DNA of 64,000 nucleotides, taken from NCBI RefSeq assembly GCF_024793945.1, contig NZ_JANUSD010000002.1, positions 358,116-422,115 of the forward strand, given 5' to 3'. This DNA is from Emticicia fluvialis. GTDB lineage: Bacteria > Bacteroidota > Bacteroidia > Cytophagales > Spirosomataceae. The position numbers and the translations under genes were made by a program. Shown here piece after piece: positions 1 through 7,873 of the stretch; the stretch's first letter is position 1, and each line of letters begins with the position of its first letter. The notes below the pieces were generated by a model that saw only the letters and a list, made by a program, of their open reading frames with translations, had not been told where the DNA came from and made no database searches.

Positions 1-190
1 TATTATATTTGAACTGGAGGGTGAAGTGCCCAGCCATTATCAGTTTTTTGTTACTGATACTACCAACCATTATCTGAGAGGTGTGGTGTACCTCAAGACG
101 GCCACCAGAAATGATTCATTACGCCCTGTAATTGATTACATGAAGGCAGATTGCAATCATTTGCTTGAAACCCTGAAGTGGAAAAAGTAA
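1..190 (+). CDS. gldD: gliding motility lipoprotein GldD, C-terminal end (partial)
   Basis: The window opens inside a frame (codons from base 2) that gives about 62 residues before TAA at 188-190. The visible tail contains QFFVTDTTNHYLRGVVYL, then DSLRPVIDY, and ends in ETLKWKK. This matches the conserved C-terminus of GldD as I recall it (pattern QFxxTDSxxHFLRGxLYF, DSLxPVxxY, LKW at the end). GldD is an outer-membrane lipoprotein needed for Bacteroidota gliding and type IX secretion. In related genomes it follows gldE, ssb and mutY, which would lie left of this window. No terminator is visible in the 14 bases before the converging yceI-like gene. Confidence 0.8.
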   Translation, partial: IIFELEGEVPSHYQFFVTDTTNHYLRGVVYLKTATRNDSLRPVIDYMKADCNHLLETLKWKK

Positions 191-204
191 TTGATTGTTC
201 TTCT

Positions 205-759
205 TCAAAGCGGAAAAACAACTTTAAAGCTTAGTTTTACCTCATCTTTGGTTTTGATACCAAACAATGAAGGCCTATCAATGTTGAAATCACTTAAAAG
301 GATATCAAATTTTCCGTTTAGCTCCAGGCGGTTGTCGCTTTCGGTTCGTATTACGGTCATTGTTACAGGCTTTGTAACCCCATGAAATGAAAGATTCCCT
401 TCTGCCGTAATTGTGTTATTACTGGCTCTGATTTTGTTGCTGCTAAACGTTACTTTTGGGAACTTAAGCCCTTCAAGCACCTCAATGGCATGAGAATCGC
501 GGTTAGCATTGCCGCTGTCAAAAGAATCAACTTTCAGTGAAACAGCTACCTGGTTTATGCTTTTGGTGGCATCGTCATACACAATTACAGCGTTTACATA
601 TTTGCTGGTTCCTTCCCAGTCATGAGCAGGGTGGCTCATGGCATAGGTAACTGTTGATGCTTTTTTATCTGCCATTAATTTTCTGTTATCTGCTTTGGGC
701 AAAAATGCAGAATTAACTATTAACAAAAGGCAGAGTATGAGATTAGGTTTGGTTTTCAT
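205..759 (-). CDS. YceI-family periplasmic lipocalin-like protein
   Basis: A 184-residue protein with an N-terminal signal peptide (MKTKPNLILCLLLIVNSAFL region) followed by a YceI domain. Hallmarks visible are VTYAMSHPAHDWEGTSK near the start of the mature part, SFDSGNANRDSHAIEVL in the middle, FPKVTFSSNKI, then GNLSFHGVTKPVTM and the closing DEVKLSFKVVF. YceI proteins are extended lipocalin-like barrels that bind long isoprenoids such as polyprenols or quinones. I chose the start at 759 because the frame open to 798 would add 13 residues before the signal peptide and overlap the upstream gene. It is the last gene of a leftward set with a four-helix membrane protein and a Rieske lipoprotein. 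In E. coli yceI pairs with a cytochrome b561 gene, which supports a redox role here. Confidence 0.87.
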   Translation of the reverse strand: MKTKPNLILCLLLIVNSAFLPKADNRKLMADKKASTVTYAMSHPAHDWEGTSKYVNAVIVYDDATKSINQVAVSLKVDSFDSGNANRDSHAIEVLEGLKFPKVTFSSNKIRASNNTITAEGNLSFHGVTKPVTMTVIRTESDNRLELNGKFDILLSDFNIDRPSLFGIKTKDEVKLSFKVVFPL

Positions 760-787
760 TTCTATAAAAATGTAAAAGTAATGGATT

Positions 788-1429
788 TCAGAATTCAAAT
801 TTCAGCACTGCCATTGCAGCAAAATATGCGCCGAAAGTAGTATAAGCCGCCGCACGATGATAAGGCTTCAGTTTGTAATTGTCGCCAATTTTATCGGCCA
901 GTATATTGGTGGTTATCATTCCGGTAAGGTGTATGTATGACAGGTATCGGTGTACTTTCATGTTACTGATTCCTTTACGGTTAAGCATACCGGGTGGTGC
1001 CGTAAAGGCCATGAGCGCAGTGGTGCCATAAGCTATGTTTATACCGGTGGCCATGGCTTCATGCGCACTTTTAATTCTGGCATAATTATCGCCGGTTGCG
1101 TTATAAAGCCTCGCCCCCAGAATACCCTGTGCCAGCATGCCTGCGGCCGTTATTATACCCATTGCCTGATGTAATTTTAGCATTGTTCTTCTCACTTTTA
1201 ATTCTTTTGCCCGGTTTTCGGGTGTCAATGCGGGGGCAATGTGCGCTTTTCTGAGCAGTCCATTCTGACCCCAGAAAATTCGCTGAGAAAGTATCATTTT
1301 CTCTGGTAACAATTGGTTTTGTTCAGCTTTTGTGTCCAGTCCGGCAAGGAGGCTGTCAGCATCTGTTACTTGTGCTGTTACTTCTGATAACCCAAAAGCT
1401 AAAAACAAAGCGAGGAAGAATCTTTTCAT
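788..1429 (-). CDS. secreted four-helix membrane protein, candidate b561-like cytochrome
   Basis: A 213-residue protein with a signal peptide (cleavage near residue 19) and about four hydrophobic helices in the C-terminal two thirds. Each helix starts with or carries histidine: H87 (KLHQAMGI), H123 (SAHEAMA), H160 and H167 (VHRYLSYIHLTG) and H191 (PYHRAAAY). Paired intramembrane histidines on a four-helix bundle are what di-heme cytochrome b561 uses, so heme binding is a reasonable inference, but I recognise no named family. It sits between a Rieske lipoprotein gene and a yceI-like gene, all leftward, 28 bases before the yceI start. An unknown membrane protein with no heme is the alternative. 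Confidence 0.75.
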   Translation of the reverse strand: MKRFFLALFLAFGLSEVTAQVTDADSLLAGLDTKAEQNQLLPEKMILSQRIFWGQNGLLRKAHIAPALTPENRAKELKVRRTMLKLHQAMGIITAAGMLAQGILGARLYNATGDNYARIKSAHEAMATGINIAYGTTALMAFTAPPGMLNRKGISNMKVHRYLSYIHLTGMITTNILADKIGDNYKLKPYHRAAAYTTFGAYFAAMAVLKFEF

Positions 1430-1461
1430 ATCTTTTTAAAATTGAGTGAAATGTAAAGAGT

Positions 1462-1481
1462 GGAGGGCAATGAGGCCCTCC
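1462..1481. terminator. short perfect hairpin between the Rieske and four-helix genes
   Basis: Arms GGAGGGC (1462-1468) and GCCCTCC (1475-1481) pair perfectly around a six-base loop. There is no clear T-run on the leftward strand, so it may be an attenuator or RNA-processing hairpin rather than a full stop between the two leftward genes. Confidence 0.45.
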
Positions 1482-1556
1482 TTTTAACAGAACTCTTTCT
1501 ATATTCGAAACACATAAATCGTCATTTATAAGAAACACATATAGCGCAAATGTAGA

Positions 1557-2081
1557 TTAAGCCGATACCCTAAGTGTATTGCCGCCGTTTTGCAATTCGG
1601 TTTTAAATACCTGTAATGATTGTGTTGCCGGAGATAGTTTAACTGTGCCATCCTGATTAAATTCAGAACCATGAGTTGGGCATCTAAAGTCTTTAGAGTC
1701 GTTTCTGTAAGATATGGTAGAACCCTGATGCGTACATAATTTAGATAATGCCACATAACCAGAGCCGGTATTGGCGATGATTATATTGGCCACGTAGCCA
1801 AATTCACCTGATGTTTTTAACTTGCTGTAATCTGCATTAGTTAAATCAATCGTAAAATCGATACCTGCACCTGAGGTTGTACCCTTAACAGCACCACTGG
1901 TAGTACCAGAGCCGGTGCCGGGGGTATTGGTGCCACCGGGTTTTGGGTCATCTCCGCCCGAGCTTGAGCAGGAAGTAAGACCTGTGCCCATGCAATAAAA
2001 AGCCATTAGTGCGCCACTGCTCATGCCGAGCTTTTGTAAAAACTGTCCTCTTGTTAATTGCGTTTGTTCCATAGCAAGCAT
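1557..2081 (-). CDS. Rieske [2Fe-2S] lipoprotein
   Basis: A 174-residue exported protein. Both Rieske boxes are intact: CTHQGS (C116, H118) and CPTHGSEF (C134, H137), the four ligands of a [2Fe-2S] cluster, followed by the usual GTVKLSPATQSLQVF strand. The N-terminus has a Tat-like stretch TRGQFLQ (one Arg short of the RR motif) and a lipobox GLTSC with C38, then a flexible Gly/Ser/Thr/Pro linker of about 30 residues. This suggests an anchored protein with a mobile redox head. Starts at 2081 and 2072 are both possible; the frame open to 2129 adds residues before the signal. First gene of a leftward set with the four-helix membrane protein and the YceI protein, so it may take or give electrons to that membrane protein. 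It lacks the disulfide Cys pair seen in bc1-complex Rieske proteins. Confidence 0.9.
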   Translation of the reverse strand: MLAMEQTQLTRGQFLQKLGMSSGALMAFYCMGTGLTSCSSSGGDDPKPGGTNTPGTGSGTTSGAVKGTTSGAGIDFTIDLTNADYSKLKTSGEFGYVANIIIANTGSGYVALSKLCTHQGSTISYRNDSKDFRCPTHGSEFNQDGTVKLSPATQSLQVFKTELQNGGNTLRVSA

Positions 2082-2291
2082 AATTTTTTTTAGTTTGAAA
2101 TACGCGGTTACTATAGCCTTTACGGACAATCAGAAAATTGGGTTGCGTTGTTTTTTAAAATTTAATGCGGCCACCAACGGTTTCATTTACAACAAAGCAT
2201 AACTAGTGCTGTTTACTTTTTAAGCACGGCAGCAACCTTTATTGTGCAGAAAAATAAGTGATTGTCAGTCGGTTAAGTTTTTGTAAAGTTT

Positions 2292-2315
2292 AATTGCCAG
2301 ATGCATCAGGCAATT
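2292..2315. repeat. inverted repeat downstream of the TPR gene
   Basis: Arms AATTGCC (2292-2298) and GGCAATT (2309-2315) with a ten-base loop. The T-rich tail is on the rightward side, where no gene precedes it. On the leftward strand it may still mark the end of the TPR transcript. Confidence 0.35.
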
Positions 2316-2373
2316 ATTTTTGAATGAAATCTGAAGATTAAAAGGATGTAAAAAATTAAAAGAATCCGGAAAA

Positions 2374-3486
2374 TTATCTCTCCAGATTCTTCTTTGCCTC
2401 GGTAACTACGCCTCTGTTTTCGGCATATTCCAGCGCCTTTTTATACATTTCGTCGGCTCTTTTTTTATTGCCTGCTCTGTCGGCAATTCTGCCAATACCA
2501 AGATAAGCCATTGCGTAATAATCCTTGGTGTAGCGTTCGTCAGGTTCATACCTAAGTACCTGATTATATAAATCCAGTGCCAGCTTATCATTCCTTTTTG
2601 ATTTTTCTGCAATAGTGGCCTCAAAAAGATGGGCGGCAAGCTGGTAAACCGGGCCGTTAATTTTATGTAGCACACCGATTTTAGGAGTAGCCTCATCAAA
2701 TTTACCAGTCATTATTAGCGCTTCGGTGTAGAGCATAAGGTAAACAGGGTTTTCAGGGTATTTATCGTGTAGCCAGTTAGCATAAGCCAGCCCTTTGTTG
2801 TAATTGAGCTCATATTTAAGGCACACATGCATATAATAATAGGCAGCCTCTATTCTTGAAAAAACAGATTTTTGAATAGCCTGTTCCAGTTGATTCAGAC
2901 CAGTGCGCTTATTGCCGTTTTCAAAGAAAATAACCAGCGGTTTTACCATAGGGTGTGTATCGGGGTACTGAATCCTGTAATAATTATACAGGCCTGTAGT
3001 AAAATAAAACTCAGGATTATGCTCTGTGAGTTTAAAGCCGTCTTTCATATAGCCATAGGCTTTACGGGCTTCATTAGCAGCTTTTATTGGTTCTTTTCTG
3101 TAAGTATAGGCCAAAGCTGTATATCCATGTGCTGCCAGCAGAAAAAACGTGGCTTCGGCCTTTTTATTGGCATCACCCAGCATGGGTTCTGCTGCTTTCT
3201 GGCATTTTTCAAGCAAAGACATGTAAGTGCCTACCGCTTTCGGATTTTTTTCAAGGGGCAGATTCTGCCACTGCACCTGAATGGCGCTCAAAAGCGGAGC
3301 TACAGGGTGATTTGGATATTTTGATTTTACCTTCTGAAAATAAGCATCAGCCTCCTTGAAATTATAATTGTAGAGCTTGTCAAGCCCTTTTGTAATCAAT
3401 TGTTTGGCGTCTGCATCATTAAGTAATTGTGCATAAGCTGAAAAGCTCAGTAGTTGAATAGTAATAAATGCGAATAGTTTTAACAT
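2374..3486 (-). CDS. secreted tetratricopeptide-repeat protein
   Basis: A 370-residue protein with a signal peptide (MLKLFAFITIQLLSFSAYAQ, 20 residues) and TPR-like helical pairs. Repeat signatures include YNYNFKEADAYFQKVKSKYP near the N-terminus and KRADEMYKKALEYAENRG at the C-terminus. TPR solenoids bind partner proteins, and the signal peptide places it in the periplasm or outer membrane. I set the start at 3486, where the signal peptide begins; the frame is open to 3510 but the extra eight residues are not signal-like. It stands alone between two hairpins. No enzymatic motif is visible, so the partner is unknown. Confidence 0.8.
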   Translation of the reverse strand: MLKLFAFITIQLLSFSAYAQLLNDADAKQLITKGLDKLYNYNFKEADAYFQKVKSKYPNHPVAPLLSAIQVQWQNLPLEKNPKAVGTYMSLLEKCQKAAEPMLGDANKKAEATFFLLAAHGYTALAYTYRKEPIKAANEARKAYGYMKDGFKLTEHNPEFYFTTGLYNYYRIQYPDTHPMVKPLVIFFENGNKRTGLNQLEQAIQKSVFSRIEAAYYYMHVCLKYELNYNKGLAYANWLHDKYPENPVYLMLYTEALIMTGKFDEATPKIGVLHKINGPVYQLAAHLFEATIAEKSKRNDKLALDLYNQVLRYEPDERYTKDYYAMAYLGIGRIADRAGNKKRADEMYKKALEYAENRGVVTEAKKNLER

Positions 3487-3524
3487 AATTTTATGCGGAT
3501 ACTCGTACATAACAAAAACAAAAC

Positions 3525-3553
3525 AAAAAAGCCTCCCATGCGGAGGCTTTTTT
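3525..3553 (-). terminator. intrinsic terminator of the collagen-like gene
   Basis: Arms GCCTCC (3531-3536) and GGAGGC (3542-3547), five-base loop, with A- and T-runs on both sides, so it can work in both directions. On the leftward strand it follows the collagen-like gene and precedes the TPR gene. Confidence 0.85.
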
Positions 3554-3602
3554 GTTAATCTGTCAGGCTGGCAATAAAATTGCTGCCGGAAACAAGATTA
3601 AA

Positions 3603-4217
3603 TCAATGGCTTTGGATGTAGCTATTTACGGCATCAAAACTGTTTAAATCAACGCCTGATTGTTTCATTGACGCCAACGAAGTTTTCTCTATAATAACAT
3701 AAGAGAATTTAATATCTTGTAGTGGGCTATAGCTTACTGCACCAGATGGAGAAGTCGCATAAAAATAAACATTAAGTTTACCGGTTTCATAGCTGAAATT
3801 GTATTGTTCAGTTGCACCATCAGACGATCTGGTCAAAACTCTTGGTAAGGCATAGTTTATATTACCAACACTGGCATAAACGACAACAAATGAATTAGCT
3901 GAGATTCTGGTGTCTGAAACTTGGTAAGCACCAACTGTGCCATTACCATCTTTTCCAAGGCCAGGTACATCAATTGTTCTCCAACTAGCGGCAGTTGCGT
4001 TAAAATCACCTCCTTTCACGTTGGCATTACCAGTTGCACCAGTTGCACCAGTAGGACCGGTAGGGCCTGTTGGACCAGTAGGACCTGTAGCCCCGGTAGC
4101 GCCTGTCGGACCTTGCGGGCCAGCCGGACCTTGTGGACCTTGATCTCCTTTACATGACCATAAAGCAACAGATAAAGCCAGTGTTACGACAGAAAGAAGT
4201 CTATAAAATTTGTTCAT
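3603..4217 (-). CDS. collagen-like repeat lipoprotein
   Basis: A 204-residue protein. Residues 1-22 form a lipoprotein signal ending in the lipobox ALWSC (C22). Directly after it, residues 24-62 are 13 uninterrupted Gly-X-Y triplets (GDQ, GPQ, GPA, GPQ, GPT, GAT and so on), the collagen triple-helix pattern. Residues 63-204 form a beta-rich globular domain with no recognised family. The layout suggests a trimeric stalk anchored in the outer membrane that holds three head domains away from the cell. The repeat DNA is low in complexity and could vary in copy number. Monocistronic, with a terminator about 50 bases downstream. Family members occur widely in Bacteroidota; the function is not established. 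Confidence 0.88.
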   Translation of the reverse strand: MNKFYRLLSVVTLALSVALWSCKGDQGPQGPAGPQGPTGATGATGPTGPTGPTGPTGATGATGNANVKGGDFNATAASWRTIDVPGLGKDGNGTVGAYQVSDTRISANSFVVVYASVGNINYALPRVLTRSSDGATEQYNFSYETGKLNVYFYATSPSGAVSYSPLQDIKFSYVIIEKTSLASMKQSGVDLNSFDAVNSYIQSH

Positions 4218-4447
4218 GATTTAAGTGGGTTTTGATAATTTGACTTCAGATACGTAGCAATATTATTGAAATTTGCTCAACTTTGCAAATCCGTATTTCG
4301 TATTATTTATTTTACGGCTGGAAAAATTCCAACATTAAATAAAACGAGAATCTATATTGCTTTTCTTCGAATAGATATGCAAAGCTAATAAACCTTCAGA
4401 TTAAAAAAATTATTATACACGAAAAAAATAAATTTCAACCTACTTTT

Positions 4448-4918
4448 ATGCAAGCAATTGATTGTCTTAATCAGGTAGCCGATTTCCACCGTACATTTCA
4501 GCACCCTATTCTTGAAACTCCTCAGATACCCTCTAAACAACGCTGCGATTTACGGGTTTCATTAATTGCCGAAGAACTGAAAGAACTGGAAGAAGCCATT
4601 GAAGAAAAGGATATTGTGGCAGTTGCAGACGCTTTGGCCGATATTCAATACGTTTTAGCAGGGGCTATTCTTGAGTTTGGATTAGGCAATAAATTCCGGG
4701 CTTTGTTTGATGAGGTACAACGTTCAAACATGAGCAAAGCCTGCACCACAATTGAAGAGGCAGAGGCAACTATGAAGTTTTATGCTGAAGAAAAAGGTGT
4801 GGAATCTTACTACAAAGAAAAGGAGGGTAAGTATCTGGTTTACCGGAAAGGAGATGATAAAACATTGAAGAATATTAACTATTCTCCTGCCGATTTAAAG
4901 ACAATATTAAACAGCTAA
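4448..4918 (+). CDS. MazG-like all-alpha nucleotide pyrophosphohydrolase
   Basis: A 156-residue cytosolic protein with the all-alpha NTP-pyrophosphohydrolase pattern. It has EELKELEEAIEEKD (ExxE-type metal ligands, residues about 42-55) followed by DALADIQYVLAGAILEFG (residues about 61-78), where the Asp pair completes the magnesium site. This superfamily (MazG, HisE, dUTPase-2) hydrolyses nucleoside triphosphates or phosphoribosyl-ATP to monophosphate and pyrophosphate. The C-terminal part, with paired Lys/Glu and VYRKGDDKTL, matches phosphoribosyl-ATP-pyrophosphohydrolase-like proteins. A weak -7 element TAAATTTC lies at 4429-4436. The substrate cannot be read from sequence; house-cleaning of non-standard dNTPs is the usual role. 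Confidence 0.8.
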   Translation: MQAIDCLNQVADFHRTFQHPILETPQIPSKQRCDLRVSLIAEELKELEEAIEEKDIVAVADALADIQYVLAGAILEFGLGNKFRALFDEVQRSNMSKACTTIEEAEATMKFYAEEKGVESYYKEKEGKYLVYRKGDDKTLKNINYSPADLKTILNS

Positions 4919-4962
4919 TAAGGCTGAAATTTAACTATTTCTTAACGGCAATAACATTTTTT

Positions 4963-6216
4963 ATGACGGCAAATATTGGCAGTTCCTTTCATGTAAAAGA
5001 TAGATTTTTGAGGTATGTGCAGATTGATACGCAGTCAGACCCTAACTCAGAAACCAATCCATCTACAGAAAAACAGAAAGACTTAAGCCGCCTGCTGGTT
5101 GAAGAGCTGAAGGCTATAGGTATTGCAGATGCACATCTGGATGAATGGGGATATGTGTATGCAACCATTCCTGCCAATTCAGCTAAACAAGTACCGGTTA
5201 TCTGTTTTTGTTCTCATGTAGATACATCGCCTGATTGCAGCGGGTTTGGGGTAAAACCTCTGGTGCATGAAAAGTGGGACGGGCGCGATATTGCGCTTCC
5301 TGATGACTCTTCTCAGGTTATCCGGGTATCAGAGCATCCGGATCTTCAACACCAGATAGGGAATGATATCATCACTGCCAGTGGCACTACGCTGTTGGGG
5401 GCTGATAATAAAGCCGGGGTTGCCGAAATTATGGCTGCTGCCGAATACCTGGTGCAGCATCCTGAAATAAAACATGGTGCCATTAAGATTTTGTTTACCC
5501 CCGACGAGGAAGTGGGCAGAGGCACTGAAAAAGTTGATTTGCAGAAGCTGGGTGCTGATTTTGCCTATACCATGGACGGAGAAACGCTGGGAACCCTGGA
5601 AGATGAAACGTTTTCTGCAGATGCCGTGAGTATCACTATCAATGGGGTTAGTACTCACCCAGGCTTTGCCAAAGGCAAGTTGGAAAATGCCTTAAAGATA
5701 GCAGCCGATATTCTGGCTGCTTTACCAAAAGATTCGTTATCGCCTGAAACCACCGATGGCTACCAAGGGTTTATCCACCCAACGCAGGTATCGGGTATTC
5801 AGGAGGAGGTAAAACTTGATTTTATCATCAGAGATTTTAAAGTTGAGGGGCTACACGAAAAAGAGGCTTTTTTAAAAAATATAGTTAATGAGGTATTAAA
5901 AAGTTATCCAAACTCGAGTGTTGAGTTCAGGGTAATTGAACAATACCGAAATATGAAAGAGGTGCTGGTGAATTATCCCACAGTGGTTGGGTATGCACTT
6001 GAGGCAATAAGACGGGCAGGAATAAAACCCGAGCTTAGAAGTATAAGAGGCGGAACAGACGGCTCAAGGTTATCTTTTATGGGTTTGCCTTGCCCGAATA
6101 TTTTTGCCGGCGAACACGCTTTTCATTCAAAACTGGAGTGGGTGTCGGTTCAGGATATGGAAAAGGCCGCAGAAGTAATTATTAATCTGGTTAAAATCTG
6201 GGAACAGAATTCTTAA
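4963..6216 (+). CDS. pepT: peptidase T (tripeptide aminopeptidase)
   Basis: A 417-residue M20-family metallopeptidase that cleaves the N-terminal residue from tripeptides in the cytosol. Zinc-site motifs are in order: CSHVDTSPD (H85, D87), LLGADNKAG (D148), TPDEEVGRGTE (E182 and E183), DGETLGTLEDETF, and HSKLEWV near residue 390. Length fits PepT (about 410). It lies 44 bases after the MazG-like gene, and yggS starts three bases after its stop, so the two genes share a transcript. Confidence 0.93.
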   Translation: MTANIGSSFHVKDRFLRYVQIDTQSDPNSETNPSTEKQKDLSRLLVEELKAIGIADAHLDEWGYVYATIPANSAKQVPVICFCSHVDTSPDCSGFGVKPLVHEKWDGRDIALPDDSSQVIRVSEHPDLQHQIGNDIITASGTTLLGADNKAGVAEIMAAAEYLVQHPEIKHGAIKILFTPDEEVGRGTEKVDLQKLGADFAYTMDGETLGTLEDETFSADAVSITINGVSTHPGFAKGKLENALKIAADILAALPKDSLSPETTDGYQGFIHPTQVSGIQEEVKLDFIIRDFKVEGLHEKEAFLKNIVNEVLKSYPNSSVEFRVIEQYRNMKEVLVNYPTVVGYALEAIRRAGIKPELRSIRGGTDGSRLSFMGLPCPNIFAGEHAFHSKLEWVSVQDMEKAAEVIINLVKIWEQNS

Positions 6217-6219
6217 GGT

Positions 6220-6885
6220 ATGTCGGTTGCTGAGAACATAAAGTTAATAGAAAATGAGATAACAGGCAAAGGAGTTACGCTCGTGGCTGTATCAAAAACA
6301 AAGCCTGTTGATGCGTTAATGCAGGCTTACAATGCCGGATTTAAGCGTTTCGGCGAAAACTACGTGCAGGAACTTGCAGATAAATACGAGCAAATGCCCA
6401 AAGACATTGAATGGCATTTTATAGGGCACCTGCAATCAAACAAAGTAAAATATATAGCGCCTTTTGTAAGCCTGATTCACTCTGTAGATAGTTTCAAACT
6501 ATTGCAGGAAATAAACAAGCAGGCAGCTAAGCATAACAGGGTAATTAACTGCCTGCTTCAGATTTACATTGCAGAAGAAGATACAAAAAGTGGTATGACA
6601 GAAGCGGAGTGCAGTGAAATACTGGATTCTGAAGCTCTGAAAACTCTTCTGAACGTAAACATAACAGGCCTGATGGGCATGAGTACCTTTACCGATGATG
6701 AGCAGCAGGTGCGAAAAGAATTCAGGAAACTGAAATCTTTTCAGGCTTCCCTGCTTTCAGCGCATCCGTACCTTCAAACCATTTCAATGGGAATGAGCGG
6801 CGACTACCCAATTGCAATTGAAGAGGGTAGCACAATGATTCGTGTAGGCAGCAGGATTTTCGGCAACCGTATTTACCCTGCCTGA
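6220..6885 (+). CDS. yggS: YggS-family pyridoxal-phosphate homeostasis protein
   Basis: A 221-residue cytosolic protein of the PLPBP/YggS family, an alanine-racemase-like barrel that binds PLP without catalysing a known reaction and keeps vitamin B6 pools balanced. The PLP lysine is K26 in LVAVSKTKP. RFGENYVQEL, WHFIGHLQSNKVK, the SMGMSGDYPIAIEEGSTMIR block and the terminal RVGSRIFG are all intact. It starts three bases after pepT. Its last 13 bases overlap the converging ygiD-like gene. Confidence 0.93.
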   Translation: MSVAENIKLIENEITGKGVTLVAVSKTKPVDALMQAYNAGFKRFGENYVQELADKYEQMPKDIEWHFIGHLQSNKVKYIAPFVSLIHSVDSFKLLQEINKQAAKHNRVINCLLQIYIAEEDTKSGMTEAECSEILDSEALKTLLNVNITGLMGMSTFTDDEQQVRKEFRKLKSFQASLLSAHPYLQTISMGMSGDYPIAIEEGSTMIRVGSRIFGNRIYPA

Positions 6886-7697
6886 AAACACCTCATACTG
6901 ATACTGCCCATATCAAAGCCTTCATACAGGTATTTTATTGGCTCATCTGTGTTAATCAGTCCTGCTGTATAAAGTACCGGCAGGTAGTGGTCATAGCTTG
7001 GATGCGCTATTTGCCCTAAAGCGCCAAAAGACTTAAAATCGGCCAGTTCTGCTAATTGGCGGTTATCGAGCTTATTTTTTACCATGGTGTCAAACTCCAA
7101 TGCCCAGTCGTAAGGTTTGGCTGTGTCGCCACCCCAGTTAATCTGGCGCAGGTTGTGTACAATATTGCCACTGGCAAGAATCAGCACGCCCCGGTTTCTC
7201 AAATTCTGTAATTCTCTGGCAAGTTCAAAATGAAATTGGGGTGGTTTAGAGAAATCGATACTCATCTGGAAAGTTGGAATATCGGCATCCGGGTAAATAT
7301 GTCGCAGAACAGTCCATGCCCCGTGGTCAAGACCCATCTTATGTTCTTCCAGTATACCTATAGACTTCACCTCACTCATTACTTCTCGGGCTACCTCAGG
7401 CGCTCCTTTGGGCTCATATTTAACATTGTATAATTGCTGAGGAAACCCGCCGAAATCATATATGGTATGCGGTGCCGGGTTAACAGATACATAGGTGCGG
7501 TTCATGGTAAGCCAATGGGCAGATACAACCAGAATTGCCCTTGGGCGCTCTATGTTTTTGCCAAGTGTATGCAGGCTATCAGTAAAACTGTTGTCAGCCA
7601 GTGCGTTCATCGGATTTCCGTGACCAATAAAAATGGCAGGCATTTTTTCTGTCAGCTCAAAGCCCGCTGATATGTTTTTTAATTCCTGTAAATTCAT
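6873..7697 (-). CDS. ygiD: 4,5-DOPA dioxygenase-like extradiol ring-cleavage enzyme (YgiD/LigB class)
   Basis: A 274-residue class III extradiol dioxygenase. Metal ligands visible are H26 (FIGHGNPM), H61 (VVSAHWLT), the His in SGNIVHNLR and the His in HPSYDHYLP. The family holds zinc or iron and opens catechol rings such as DOPA. Physiological substrates in Bacteroidota are not known. It converges on yggS with a 13-base overlap, so antisense interference is possible. Its upstream region holds two palindromes spaced 21 bases apart that look like a repressor operator, which suggests induction by an aromatic compound. Confidence 0.88.
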   Translation of the reverse strand: MNLQELKNISAGFELTEKMPAIFIGHGNPMNALADNSFTDSLHTLGKNIERPRAILVVSAHWLTMNRTYVSVNPAPHTIYDFGGFPQQLYNVKYEPKGAPEVAREVMSEVKSIGILEEHKMGLDHGAWTVLRHIYPDADIPTFQMSIDFSKPPQFHFELARELQNLRNRGVLILASGNIVHNLRQINWGGDTAKPYDWALEFDTMVKNKLDNRQLAELADFKSFGALGQIAHPSYDHYLPVLYTAGLINTDEPIKYLYEGFDMGSISMRCFQAG

Positions 7698-7723
7698 TTT
7701 TGCAGTAGCTAATTACTTGTAAT

Positions 7724-7758
7724 GTTGTATATACAAATACATTATATGTATATACAAC
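7724..7758. promoter_or_regulatory. paired palindromic operator candidate upstream of ygiD
   Basis: TTGTATATACAA (7725-7736) is a perfect 12-base palindrome and TGTATATACA (7747-7756) a perfect ten-base one. Their centres are 21 bases apart, two helical turns, so dimers would sit on one DNA face. Together they form 11-base inverted arms (7724-7734 and 7748-7758). They lie 27-61 bases before the leftward ygiD start. Size and form fit a MarR- or GntR-type repressor; no such regulator gene is in the window. Confidence 0.6.
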
Positions 7759-7831
7759 TAATTATTGGTATATAAAATTCATTTCTGCAAAAGAAGTTTG
7801 GCTTTGTGCATTTTTATAGATAATGCCATGC

Positions 7832-7839
7832 TATTTTTG
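7832..7839 (+). promoter_or_regulatory. -7 promoter element (TATTTTTG) of the DUF423 gene
   Basis: Exact match to the Bacteroidota consensus TAnnTTTG, 34 bases before the ATG at 7874. It argues against the upstream in-frame start at 7823. Confidence 0.65.
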
Positions 7840-7873
7840 CAGAATTATACCAAACAAGAAAACAAATAACATT

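Noticed and set aside
3921..4157. Rightward Pro/Gly/Val-rich frames opposite the collagen repeats
   Set aside because: They are the antisense reading of the Gly-X-Y repeat and have no start or context of their own.
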